Under the pieces are notes generated by a model. That model was not told where the DNA came from. It was given only the letters and a program-made list of their open reading frames with translations, and did not search any database. Shown piece by piece: positions 7,998 to 15,111 of a stretch of DNA of 38,154 bases; position 1 is the stretch's first letter, and each line of letters begins with the position of its first letter. The DNA comes from Pseudonocardiales bacterium (GTDB lineage: Bacteria > Actinomycetota > Actinomycetes > Mycobacteriales > Jatrophihabitantaceae): NCBI GenBank assembly GCA_003243915.1, contig QHCC01000068.1, positions 1 through 38,154 on the forward strand, given 5' to 3'. Position numbers and translations under genes: made by a program.

Positions 7998-8696
7998 TCA
8001 CCAGATTGTCCCGTCGAATATCCAGACGCCTCCGCTGTCTGCTTTCGCAACGTGGATATTGCTGTCGAGCTGCAAATCCCTCGCGAGGGCGGGCACGTCG
8101 AGCTTGACGTAGGGCCGCACGTGATCGGGGACGGCTTCGTCGAGCATTTGCTCGTAGCCGACGTCCTCGACCAGTTGCTCGACGTAGGCCTCGGCGCTGT
8201 CGAAGCGCCCGATGAACATCTCGTCGAAGTGTTCGAGCGCGTCTTGATCGCGGTCGGTGATATCAGCCCAGGCGGCGTAGGCGGGGCCGTGCTCGGCGAT
8301 GCCGCGGGCGATCCGGGAGACCACTTCGATTCGGTCGTACTCGCCGATTCGTATCGGGGCGAAGTTGTCGAAGTCGAAGATGCCCCACTCCTCGGCTGGA
8401 GTGCCGTCGGTGGCCGCTGTTGGCGACGCGGCCAGCAGCCCGGCGATGTCGGCGTGGATCTCGTCCGGTTCGCGGGCGGCGTCGATCCATTCACCGTGCA
8501 GGATGCCGTTGTTGTAGTCGCTGAGGCTGCCGATCCAGATGCGTGGCCGATCGCCCCGGAGCTCGGCGTGCCGGATGCCGTCGGGACCGATCCCGACTTC
8601 ATAGTTGTCGCCGATCTGTTCGTTCGGGTCCCAGAGGCCGTTCTGGTCGGGGGTCTCTCCGTCGCCCTGGTTTGGTGGTTGTTCGTTGCTGGTCAT
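7998..8696 (-). CDS. ardA: Anti-restriction protein ArdA
   Basis: ArdA proteins mimic DNA and inhibit type I restriction enzymes, so that a conjugative element survives entry into a new host. This 232-residue protein has the family signature PRIWIGSLSDYNNGILHGEWIDA (in two parts: WIGSLSDYNNG and ILHGEWIDA) at about residues 50-73. It is strongly acidic throughout, as expected for a DNA mimic. ATG 8696 follows AAGGAGG by four bases. A ~35-residue acidic extension precedes the domain. The same island carries a type I restriction cluster 14 kb away, which raises the question of self-inhibition. Confidence 0.88.
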   Translation of the reverse strand: MTSNEQPPNQGDGETPDQNGLWDPNEQIGDNYEVGIGPDGIRHAELRGDRPRIWIGSLSDYNNGILHGEWIDAAREPDEIHADIAGLLAASPTAATDGTPAEEWGIFDFDNFAPIRIGEYDRIEVVSRIARGIAEHGPAYAAWADITDRDQDALEHFDEMFIGRFDSAEAYVEQLVEDVGYEQMLDEAVPDHVRPYVKLDVPALARDLQLDSNIHVAKADSGGVWIFDGTIW

Positions 8697-8727
8697 GTCA
8701 CCTCCTTGTGGTCGTTCGTGTTGTCTA

Positions 8728-8776
8728 GCGAGGACGAGGTGACGAGCGGATAGTCCGTCCGCCCCCTCGTCCTCGC
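8728..8776 (-). terminator. Long hairpin between the RHH gene and ardA
   Basis: Twelve-base arms GCGAGGACGAGG and CCTCGTCCTCGC pair perfectly and enclose an inner stem GCGGA/TCCGC (8746-8750, 8758-8762). No T-run follows. It lies 15 bases after the RHH gene stop and 32 bases before the ardA start, so it may be a terminator or a processing/attenuation hairpin. Confidence 0.55.
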
Positions 8777-8790
8777 GTTGTCATCACTGG

Positions 8791-9102
8791 TCAGGCGTCG
8801 GCAGCGGGCTTGCGGCCGCGACCCTTCGGGGCTGCGGCCGGTGTGGTGCCATCGCCAAACAAACTGGCGATAGCGGCCCGCCGGTCGGCGGCTTCGCGCT
8901 CGATGGTCTCGAGTACGCCGTCGGCCTTGGACGCCAGATCCGTGCTGGACTTGACCGTCGCGATGTGCGCTTCGATCGCCTGCCGGATCTCTTCAGTGAT
9001 GGTGGTGCTGCGCAGGCTCGCGATGATCACGAGCTGCTGGTGCACCTCCGGCTGTAGCCGGATGGCGAGCGTTTTCACGCCGCCGTTGTCCGGTGTGGAC
9101 AT
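8791..9102 (-). CDS. Ribbon-helix-helix DNA-binding protein
   Basis: A 103-residue protein with an Arc/MetJ-like fold near the N-terminus: VKTLAIRLQPEVHQQLVIIASLRSTTITEEIRQAIEAHI (residues about 9-47; key parts LAIRLQPEVHQQL and EEIRQAIEAH). A charged linker and a basic tail GRGRKPAAD follow. ATG 9102 has GAGGAGG seven bases upstream. In mobilisable elements such proteins often act as accessory DNA-binding or transfer regulators; no toxin partner is adjacent. A larger open frame upstream in the same frame is Arg/Ser-rich and non-coding. Confidence 0.82.
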   Translation of the reverse strand: MSTPDNGGVKTLAIRLQPEVHQQLVIIASLRSTTITEEIRQAIEAHIATVKSSTDLASKADGVLETIEREAADRRAAIASLFGDGTTPAAAPKGRGRKPAADA

Positions 9103-9123
9103 TTCGGCACCTCCTCGGTGCGA

Positions 9124-9164
9124 GCGCATTCGATGAGGCGGATTGCCTCGGACGTCGAATGCGC
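9124..9164 (-). repeat. Nested inverted repeat in the RHH gene leader
   Basis: Ten-base arms GCGCATTCGA and TCGAATGCGC enclose a second stem GAGGC/GCCTC. It lies 22 bases upstream of the RHH start codon, in a position for an operator or a leader hairpin. Confidence 0.5.
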
Positions 9165-9316
9165 ATGACACGGACGAAAGTTTCGGATGAATCTGCAACT
9201 CAAGTCGAAGTGAGCATCGCTTGCGTTGTTGGCGCGCGACGCTGGTCCCGTTGCCAACATGAGAAACGCAATCCAACCGTCGCCATTCATTACTAGCCGT
9301 TTGATTACGAACACAT

Positions 9317-9345
9317 TTGACAATTCGGACCATTTGTCGTATAAG
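9317..9345 (+). promoter_or_regulatory. Near-consensus sigma-70 promoter of a small transcription unit
   Basis: TTGACA (9317-9322), a 17-base spacer and TATAAG (9340-9345). It is unusually close to consensus for this high-GC sequence and would start a transcript near 9352 that runs to the terminator at 9665-9695. Confidence 0.75.
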
Positions 9346-9364
9346 AGTAGTTAGAGAGTATCTA

Positions 9365-9418
9365 TTCATGGCCGCCGAGCGGTAGCTCCTAAAGGGAGCT
9401 TCGGTCGGTCGCCATGAA
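9365..9418 (+). repeat. Long imperfect hairpin in the leader of the small gene
   Basis: Two 25-base arms (9365-9389 and 9394-9418, beginning TTCATGGC and ending GCCATGAA) are complementary at about 20 positions, with the strong tip AGCTCC/GGAGCT. It begins just after the predicted transcription start, so it is probably an RNA structure; attenuator, terminator or small-RNA functions are all possible. Confidence 0.55.
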
Positions 9419-9454
9419 ATCCATGACGACGACATTCCGAAAGTGGGATTCGCC

Positions 9455-9658
9455 ATGGAATCACGGAGACTGTCTGGGATGCGCTGCGCGAGTGGCTTGT
9501 TGATGCTCGCGATCACGGTGCAAAGTGCCGCGGTTATCGTCGGCGTCATCGCCTGCAGTGTGAGTGACGTCGTTCGACTCGGCGTGCTCATGGCATGCGC
9601 GCCGATCGAACTCGCTCTGACCAGCGTGGCGCTGATGTATCTGTCGCGCACGCGCTGA
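9455..9658 (+). CDS. Small hydrophobic membrane protein
   Basis: A 67-residue protein with two predicted membrane helices, around GLLMLAITVQSAAVIVGVIA and VVRLGVLMACAPIELALTSV. The N-terminus (MESRRLSG) is basic, so it may lie in the cytoplasm. ATG 9455 is chosen over an in-frame GTG at 9443; neither has a strong ribosome-binding site. Support comes from a near-consensus promoter upstream and a strong hairpin terminator seven bases after the stop. It is the only plus-strand gene in this part of the island and is not recognised. The transcript could instead act mainly as an RNA. Confidence 0.5.
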   Translation: MESRRLSGMRCASGLLMLAITVQSAAVIVGVIACSVSDVVRLGVLMACAPIELALTSVALMYLSRTR

Positions 9659-9664
9659 CCCCAC

Positions 9665-9695
9665 GCCCTCGTCCACCGATTCGGTGGGCGAGGGC
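9665..9695. terminator. Bidirectional terminator between convergent genes
   Basis: Fourteen-base arms GCCCTCGTCCACCG and CGGTGGGCGAGGGC pair with one T-G wobble around an ATT loop, followed by TATTTACTT on the plus strand. The right arm ends at the stop codon of the minus-strand gene 9695-10309. Confidence 0.8.
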
Positions 9696-10309
9696 TATTT
9701 ACTTGGTGCCTGCGCGGGCTTCCCCCAGGCAGACTTCCATGTCGCCGTCTGGCACATGATTGGAGAGGGCCTGGAGTAGCCGCCGCTGATCCGATAGACG
9801 GTGTAGAAGCAATATTGCTGTTCGGGCCACAGTCCGTAGACGCGGATGTAGACCTTCTTCGGCTGGGCGTCGTCACCGGGCACGTAGTGGTACCAGTTCC
9901 AGCACTCACCGGTCGCTGCGGCCGGTTCGCTGTGATCGATGAAGTAGTCGATCGGGTCGCCCGCGCCATACACGCCTTGCATGGCCACAGCGCCTTGGGT
10001 GACAGGCACAGCGTTGATCCAGGTGAGCGTGAGATCGACGCGTCCGGGCAGATCCGCGCTCGGCGTGAACGCGACGCCGGGATCGGGCGGTGCTGCCAAC
10101 GGTGATTCGGTTGCCAGAATGCGGTGTGCGCGGTCGAATACCCGCGGACACGACGTCTTCTTGATCGGTGACGTCCCGCTGCCGAATAGCTTCTCTCCGA
10201 TGTCGTAATACCACCCGAACAGCTGCGGAACCGAGAGCACGGCGAGGATGAACGCCGCGACGCCCATGCGCCACTCCAACCGCCGTCTAGCCGCGTCGTC
10301 CACGAGCAC
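9695..10309 (-). CDS. Membrane-anchored hypothetical protein of the transfer operon
   Basis: A 204-residue protein with one N-terminal membrane helix (MGVAAFILAVLSVPQLFGWY) after a short basic cytoplasmic stretch (DDAARRRLEWR). The rest is probably extracytoplasmic, contains several cysteines (TSCPRVF, TGECWNW, QQYCFYTV, IMCQTA) and has a beta-rich, fibronectin-like pattern (RVDLTLTWINAV, KVYIRVYGLW). The start is uncertain: GTG 10309 or 10303 lies 17-23 bases after the methyltransferase stop with no clear Shine-Dalgarno site. An ATG overlapping that stop is in a different, non-coding frame. As last gene of the run with the ATPase and relaxation protein, a surface role in transfer is possible but unproven. 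Confidence 0.72.
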   Translation of the reverse strand: MLVDDAARRRLEWRMGVAAFILAVLSVPQLFGWYYDIGEKLFGSGTSPIKKTSCPRVFDRAHRILATESPLAAPPDPGVAFTPSADLPGRVDLTLTWINAVPVTQGAVAMQGVYGAGDPIDYFIDHSEPAAATGECWNWYHYVPGDDAQPKKVYIRVYGLWPEQQYCFYTVYRISGGYSRPSPIMCQTATWKSAWGKPAQAPSK

Positions 10310-10325
10310 ATTGCAGCACGGATCG

Positions 10326-11348
10326 TCATGCCGCTGCTCCGTCAGATGCGACGGTGCGCCTGCTACGTGCCTGCTGGATGCGTTCTGCGGCCTGGCGGGC
10401 GAACGCTGGGTTGAGCTCGATGCCCAGCCAGTCGCGGCCGTGACGCTCGGCGGCGACGGCGGTCGTGCCGCTGCCAATGAACGGATCGAGGACGAGGCCG
10501 GGTTCGGAAGGCGCCCCACAGTCGCAAGCCGGTGCCAGAGCGCCGCGAACGGCTTCCTGGCCGAGGGCGCGAATAGTCGAGCGTTGCCACGGGGTCCGGC
10601 AGAGGGTGCAGCGAGCCTCGGGGCAGCCAGCCAGCAACATCCGTTCGGCCAGCCTCAGGGGATAGGTGGCGTGGTGTGCCCCGCGATAGGTGGAGCTGGC
10701 CATCACCCAGGTGTCGCCGGGGTTCTTACCGAGCGGGTGCCCGACCCGTCCCTCGGCTTTGATCTTTGCCAGTCCATCAGCGCCGGCGGCGTTCGGCCCG
10801 CGCCAGTCTTCCCGGCCCAGCCCGACGGTTTGGATGCGTGCTTTCGACAGTCGGCTGGTGTGCGGCAGGCGCACGGCGTCCAGATCGAAGAAGTAGCGCG
10901 GTTGCCGGACGAGCACGTAGATGAACTCGTGAGTGGCAGTCAGGCGATCGCGCACTGAGGTCGGCACCGGGTTGGCCTTCGACCAGACGATCTTGTTGCG
11001 CAGCGTCCAGCCGGCTTCGGTCAGGCGCTTCGCCAAACGCTCCGGGGCGAGCAACAGACTCTTGCGTGACGCGCCCTGGCTGGGGTGCGTCGCGAAGGTG
11101 TCACCGACGTTCAGCCACAGCGAGCCGGTCGGCACCAGCACCCGGGCAACCTCCGCGGCGACGTCGACCAGGGCGTCCACCCACTGATCGACGTGGGTCT
11201 CCAGGCCGAGCTGATCGGCCGTCTCGTAGTCACGGAGGCGGAAGTACGGCGGTGAGGGGATCACGGTGTCCACCGACGCGTCTTGCAGCGTCTTCAGCTG
11301 TTCGAGGGCGTAGCCGACGAGTAGCCGGTTACGCGGCAGACCGTTCAT
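10326..11348 (-). CDS. Site-specific DNA methyltransferase (beta class, N4-cytosine or N6-adenine)
   Basis: A 340-residue methyltransferase that transfers methyl from S-adenosylmethionine to DNA. The catalytic motif PSPPY (31-35) comes before the SAM-binding motif DPFIGSGTTAVAAE (288-301), the beta-class order. SPPY favours N4-cytosine but does not exclude N6-adenine. A cysteine group, C247/C250 and C275/C277, may form a zinc ribbon just before motif I. No cognate restriction gene is adjacent. It overlaps the replication-relaxation gene by four bases (ATGA), so it probably protects the element's DNA during transfer as an orphan methylase. Confidence 0.92.
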   Translation of the reverse strand: MNGLPRNRLLVGYALEQLKTLQDASVDTVIPSPPYFRLRDYETADQLGLETHVDQWVDALVDVAAEVARVLVPTGSLWLNVGDTFATHPSQGASRKSLLLAPERLAKRLTEAGWTLRNKIVWSKANPVPTSVRDRLTATHEFIYVLVRQPRYFFDLDAVRLPHTSRLSKARIQTVGLGREDWRGPNAAGADGLAKIKAEGRVGHPLGKNPGDTWVMASSTYRGAHHATYPLRLAERMLLAGCPEARCTLCRTPWQRSTIRALGQEAVRGALAPACDCGAPSEPGLVLDPFIGSGTTAVAAERHGRDWLGIELNPAFARQAAERIQQARSRRTVASDGAAA

Positions 11349-12370
11349 TCGGCACCTCCCGCCACCATCTCGGCCATTTCGTCGGGCGTTGTGACCCGGA
11401 ACGGCGAGGCATCGACGTCGCGCGACTCAGCGATCGCAGCTCGCAGGCGAGCGGCTCGTTCAGCGGTGTGCATCACCCAGACGACGATCGGGAAGACGCC
11501 TTCGCCGCGCCGCTCGTCCTCCAGTCCGGTGCGGCGGTAGGCCTCGTAGGCCCGGCACTTGTCGAGGATGGTCGGTAGGTGCTCGTTGCCGAGGTCGATT
11601 TCGAACCAGAAGTGGTCCTCGTACTCGCCGCTGGCAGTGACGGCGCCGAGGTCGGGCTTGAGGATGCGACGCTCGCCGAAGCTGCCCTGGTACTCGCGCC
11701 AGGTGGACGGTTCCAGTTCGAGGCTTGTCAGGTCGAAGCGGCCGTCTCGCGCGGTTTGGGCCAACGTCACGTGCAGCTCGGCAATCGCCAGGCAGTGGCC
11801 GAGGAACCAGGTCGACGGTTCGTAGCGTCGTCCCCGCCGGGTGGTGTCGCTCGTGCCGAAGCGCAATAGCCGATCGCCGACCGGCCCGACCCGCCAGACG
11901 TACCCATCCGAGCCGGCCCGGAATCCGCCGATGCGCTGGTCCAGGTGGCTCAGCACGCTTGCTTCATCGAGCCGCTTGAGGACCTTGCGGGCGACGCGTG
12001 ACCCGTACTGGTCCTGTCCGGTGTCCGCGAAGTGCAGCGCCGTGATCTGCCGGGTGGTCAGGAAGCGGTGGGCCGCCAAACTGCGCAGGATGGTCAGATC
12101 GCGCTCGGGCATGGACTGCCGCAGGGCCAGGATGGCGAGCTTGCCGGTCTTGGAGCGAAGCGACGCATTGGATGAGCGAAGCGAGCCGGACCGTCCACGC
12201 GGAGTTCCTTCGCCGCCAGGATCGGCGGAGGACTTACCGGTCCGTAAATTGCCCTGGGCCGCAGAAGTAGGCGCGTCGGTGGGGTTGGTAGTCGACGCGG
12301 CTGGAACAGCGGCTGGAACGGCTGAAGTCAGCTGTTCGCCCCGGTTGGTGTTGTCGAATTCGCTGCTCAT
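11345..12370 (-). CDS. Replication-relaxation family protein
   Basis: A 341-residue protein resembling the Replic_Relax family (PF13814) of actinobacterial plasmids and integrative elements. After a disordered Ser/Thr/Ala/Gly-rich N-terminus (about residues 1-75), a winged-helix region reads MPERDLTILRSLAAHRFLTTRQI. A conserved C-terminal part follows: FLGHCLAIAELHV, LKPDLGAV and WFEIDLGNEHLPTILDKCRAYEAY. The D...E pattern in this part (KPDLGAV, FEIDLG) resembles a nuclease-type core, but that reading is inferred. ATG 12370 overlaps the ATPase stop by four bases. It is probably the element's replication or nicking-associated protein. Confidence 0.85.
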   Translation of the reverse strand: MSSEFDNTNRGEQLTSAVPAAVPAASTTNPTDAPTSAAQGNLRTGKSSADPGGEGTPRGRSGSLRSSNASLRSKTGKLAILALRQSMPERDLTILRSLAAHRFLTTRQITALHFADTGQDQYGSRVARKVLKRLDEASVLSHLDQRIGGFRAGSDGYVWRVGPVGDRLLRFGTSDTTRRGRRYEPSTWFLGHCLAIAELHVTLAQTARDGRFDLTSLELEPSTWREYQGSFGERRILKPDLGAVTASGEYEDHFWFEIDLGNEHLPTILDKCRAYEAYRRTGLEDERRGEGVFPIVVWVMHTAERAARLRAAIAESRDVDASPFRVTTPDEMAEMVAGGAE

Positions 12371-14520
12371 GAGGCGTTCCTCCGTACGCGTCCGGAGGTG
12401 GTCGGCGGGCGCACCGGTCCGCCGCTGCCGCTGTCGACGAGCGCGAGCAGGTCGGCCTCGACCTCGGACACCGGCCGGGCGTACCGGCTGCGGCTGCGCC
12501 GCGTGATGTCGGCGGTGTCGGACACCTCGGCGGGTGGTGGCAGGGTGCGGCCGGAGGCCCAAGGGGTCAGGTGGCCGTCGCGCATCAGGCTGGCGTAGAC
12601 GTGGTAGGCGGGCAGGCTGGTGAAGTCCTCGGGCGCGAGCATCGACTGTCCGGCGGCCATCGCGTTGGCGTCGGTCGCGGAGAGCTGGAAAGCGATCCGG
12701 CTGCGGGCGTTCGACTCGAATGCCGCACGCATGGCTGATGGGAGCTGGTCGCGGTATTGGTGCGCGAGGTGGAAGTAGGCACCGAGTGAGCGGCTGGTGG
12801 CCAGCACGTCGGCCAGGTCGGTGGGCAGCCGCAGGAAGTCTTGAGCTTCGTCGACCATGACCATGATCGGGTGGCGCTGGTTGGCCGGGACGGCGACGCG
12901 CTCGCGGACGGCCTGCCACAGTTCGCTAAGCACGAGCGCGGCGAGGAGCTGCGCGCCTTCTGGTCCAAGCGTGCCCTTCGAGGCGCGGACTAGGACGATC
13001 TTGCGCTGTTCGATGGCCTGGCGGATGGTGATGCGCGGCTTCGCCTGCCCGATGAGCCAGCGAAGGCCGGGCCGGATCAGCCAGGGGCGGACCTTGTTCA
13101 TAACCGGTGCGATCACCTGGGCCCGTTCGGCGTCGCTGAGGGCGTCGAACCACGACCAGAACGGGCCGGTCGAGAGCGGGTCGAGGACGCCGGCCTTCTT
13201 CAGGATCGTGCGCCGGAAGGCGGCGTTGGTGAGGATGAGCGGCAGCATGACCAGCGAGGCGTCGCCGGCACGGGTCAGCGTCAGCACGCCATTGTGCAGT
13301 ACGTCTGCGGTGCGCGGTCCCCAGCTATCGGCGTAGAGCTGGTGGAAGACGCCGAGGATGGTGTCCGCGACGAGATCGGGAGAACGACCGTCGAGGGCCA
13401 GCGGGTTGAAGCCAACGGCCGCTTCGCGGTCGGACGGGTCAATGAGAATGACGTCGTTTCGACGGGACTCGGGCACGCGGGTCAGGATGTCGGCAATGAG
13501 ATCCTTCGGCTCGATGACGACCAGGGCGTGGCCGTGCTCCATGTACTGAGTGGCGAGGTTGAGCAGCAGGGTGGACTTACCGGTGCCGTTGGGTCCGAGG
13601 ATCCAGGAGTGTTGACTGGCATCGCGGATGCTATAGCCGAGTTGGCCACCACCCGGCGCGGTGGCGTTAGCGATGACGAAGTCATCGCGCTTGGTCGGCA
13701 CCGTCGGTGCGATGACCTTGGGATGCGCGCCGGGCAGACCGGGCAGGTCCTTCCCGATAGGGGCACCGAGCAGTGAGGTCAGTTCGACGACATTCAGCTT
13801 CAGCGGCCAGAACATCGGCGAGTCGGCCTTCGCGAGCCGTAGCGGATTGTCACCGGTCAGACGAAGGTGCGCGCCGGGACCGTCGGCCGTGCGCAGGCCA
13901 GAGAACAGACTCATCAGCAGCGATTGGCGACGCGTTGGCGTCGCGGCTTTGACGCCGAGCCGGATGAGCGCGCTGAATCCGTAGGTGCCGACCTTGGCTT
14001 GCAGAGCACGTCGACGGTCGGCGTCGAGTTTGCCGGGACGGGCCGCGACCGCCTGCCACCATGGCTGGACAACGGATGCTGGTGCTGAGGCTGGGACGAC
14101 CAACGATTCGTGGCGTGGGCCGAGGACGACCTGGAGGACGACTTCCTCACCTGGATTGACGCGAGCGAGAGCGGCAAAGATCGCCCGGGCGGTGAGCTCC
14201 GGTTCGTCACGTAGTGGCTGGTGCTTGGTGGTGAGGCGGAGCCGGCGAACGGCGTCGACGCGGGCGCGGTCGACCGGAATGCTGGTCGGGGCGTGGGTCA
14301 GCCCCGGTACGAGCGAGCGGGCAGCGTCAAGGACGCGGGTCATCCGCTTCTGCCGAGCACCGACCAGCCAGCGGGTGCTTCGCCCGTCGGCGCGGACTTC
14401 GAGGGCAACCGAGCCGACGAGTCCGTCGCTTGCCCAGGCATGCAGCAGGGCGGTCACGGATGCAGGCTCAAGGGGCGTCGGCCAGTAGAGCTGTCGCCAG
14501 ATGATCGGATCAGTTGTCAT
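12367..14520 (-). CDS. VirD4/TraD-like conjugative ATPase
   Basis: A 717-residue P-loop ATPase of the type IV secretion coupling family, which pumps DNA to the recipient during conjugation. Walker A GPNGTGKST is at 309-317 and Walker B MVMVDEAQD at 553-561. The segment SLGAYFHLAHQYRDQLP after Walker B matches TraG/TraD-type proteins. The first ~280 residues show no membrane helices, so it may act as a soluble coupling protein or use the small membrane proteins encoded upstream. ATG 14520 has AGGAGG five bases upstream. No VirB-type channel genes are present, so the element is probably mobilisable or uses a reduced transfer machine. Confidence 0.88.
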   Translation of the reverse strand: MTTDPIIWRQLYWPTPLEPASVTALLHAWASDGLVGSVALEVRADGRSTRWLVGARQKRMTRVLDAARSLVPGLTHAPTSIPVDRARVDAVRRLRLTTKHQPLRDEPELTARAIFAALARVNPGEEVVLQVVLGPRHESLVVPASAPASVVQPWWQAVAARPGKLDADRRRALQAKVGTYGFSALIRLGVKAATPTRRQSLLMSLFSGLRTADGPGAHLRLTGDNPLRLAKADSPMFWPLKLNVVELTSLLGAPIGKDLPGLPGAHPKVIAPTVPTKRDDFVIANATAPGGGQLGYSIRDASQHSWILGPNGTGKSTLLLNLATQYMEHGHALVVIEPKDLIADILTRVPESRRNDVILIDPSDREAAVGFNPLALDGRSPDLVADTILGVFHQLYADSWGPRTADVLHNGVLTLTRAGDASLVMLPLILTNAAFRRTILKKAGVLDPLSTGPFWSWFDALSDAERAQVIAPVMNKVRPWLIRPGLRWLIGQAKPRITIRQAIEQRKIVLVRASKGTLGPEGAQLLAALVLSELWQAVRERVAVPANQRHPIMVMVDEAQDFLRLPTDLADVLATSRSLGAYFHLAHQYRDQLPSAMRAAFESNARSRIAFQLSATDANAMAAGQSMLAPEDFTSLPAYHVYASLMRDGHLTPWASGRTLPPPAEVSDTADITRRSRSRYARPVSEVEADLLALVDSGSGGPVRPPTTSGRVRRNAS

Positions 14521-14695
14521 GACGACCTCCTGACTTCGAAGACGAGTCGGGCTCTGGCTGTGCAGAGGACGAGAGCTGAGCTATGGCCGTGGCCAGAATG
14601 CCTCGGCGTATGGCCGCGATATCTGGCTGCTCGCGCCGGACGACCCGGACGGTGATATCACTGCCCCGTCGTCCTGATTTTGCTGATCTGGACAT
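14510..14695 (-). CDS. Small hypothetical protein upstream of the conjugative ATPase
   Basis: A 61-residue basic, Ser-rich protein (MSRSAKSGRRGSD..., with DIAAIRRGILATAIAQL as its only ordered-looking helix). The ATG follows GGAG by six bases, and the stop overlaps the ATPase start by 11 bases, which supports translation in the same operon. It has no recognised domain. It would be the first gene of the transfer transcript driven from the promoter region at 14801-14829. Confidence 0.65.
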   Translation of the reverse strand: MSRSAKSGRRGSDITVRVVRREQPDIAAIRRGILATAIAQLSSSAQPEPDSSSKSGGRHDN

Positions 14696-14764
14696 AGCTC
14701 CGCTCTCCTCTCGTTACTTGATTGAATGGGGAATACCGACGTAGCGCTATTAGCGTTTCAATGA

Positions 14765-14852
14765 GCGTTGAATTCGTTCAACGCGCCGCGGTGTCTATCT
14801 GGTATACGACAGCCGTTGAATTTGTTCAATAGAGATTGTCAATTCCACAACA
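14765..14852 (-). promoter_or_regulatory. Promoter and operator region of the transfer operon
   Basis: Two palindromes, GCGTTGAA-TTCG-TTCAACGC (14765-14784) and TTGAA-TTTG-TTCAA (14816-14829), are centred 48 bases apart. On the minus strand TTGAAC (14829-14824) and TATACC (14806-14801) are 17 bases apart, so the second palindrome overlaps the -35 box. AATTCCACAAC at 14842-14852 and a preceding TTCAATA also occur upstream of the XRE promoter, which points to common control by the ImmR-like repressor. Confidence 0.6.
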
Positions 14853-14910
14853 CCGACTGGAACGCCACATGTAGCGTCTGGGATCTGTTGCCAGGCCCTA
14901 TATGTGTGCG

Positions 14911-15111
14911 TTACCAGCGGGTGCCTGCCCGGCGTCGCCACCAGACCAAACCGACGGCCGCCGTTACGACGACACCGCCAACGACCAGCCACGGCAGGAT
15001 CGCGCGCAGGAGATCGACAGCCAGCGTGAGCATGATCGCGACGAACATGGTGAGCACAGCAGCACCCGCGATGCGCTGACCGAATGGCCGGCGGTCGACC
15101 TGGAGCTTCAT
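14911..15111 (-). CDS. Small membrane protein of the transfer module
   Basis: A 66-residue protein with two closely spaced membrane helices (AGAAVLTMFVAIMLTLAV and LPWLVVGGVVVTAAVGLVWW) and basic ends (MKLQVDRRPFG, RRRAGTRW). The ATG overlaps the upstream gene's stop as ATGA. It is a typical size and topology for a small accessory protein of actinobacterial integrative elements. The role is unknown, though a membrane partner for the soluble VirD4-like ATPase is conceivable. Confidence 0.75.
   Translation of the reverse strand: MKLQVDRRPFGQRIAGAAVLTMFVAIMLTLAVDLLRAILPWLVVGGVVVTAAVGLVWWRRRAGTRW

Noticed and set aside
9103-10329. Upstream extension of the RHH gene frame to a 512-residue protein
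   Set aside because: The extension is Arg/Ser-rich and antisense or out of frame to better-supported genes; ATG 9102 has a strong ribosome-binding site.
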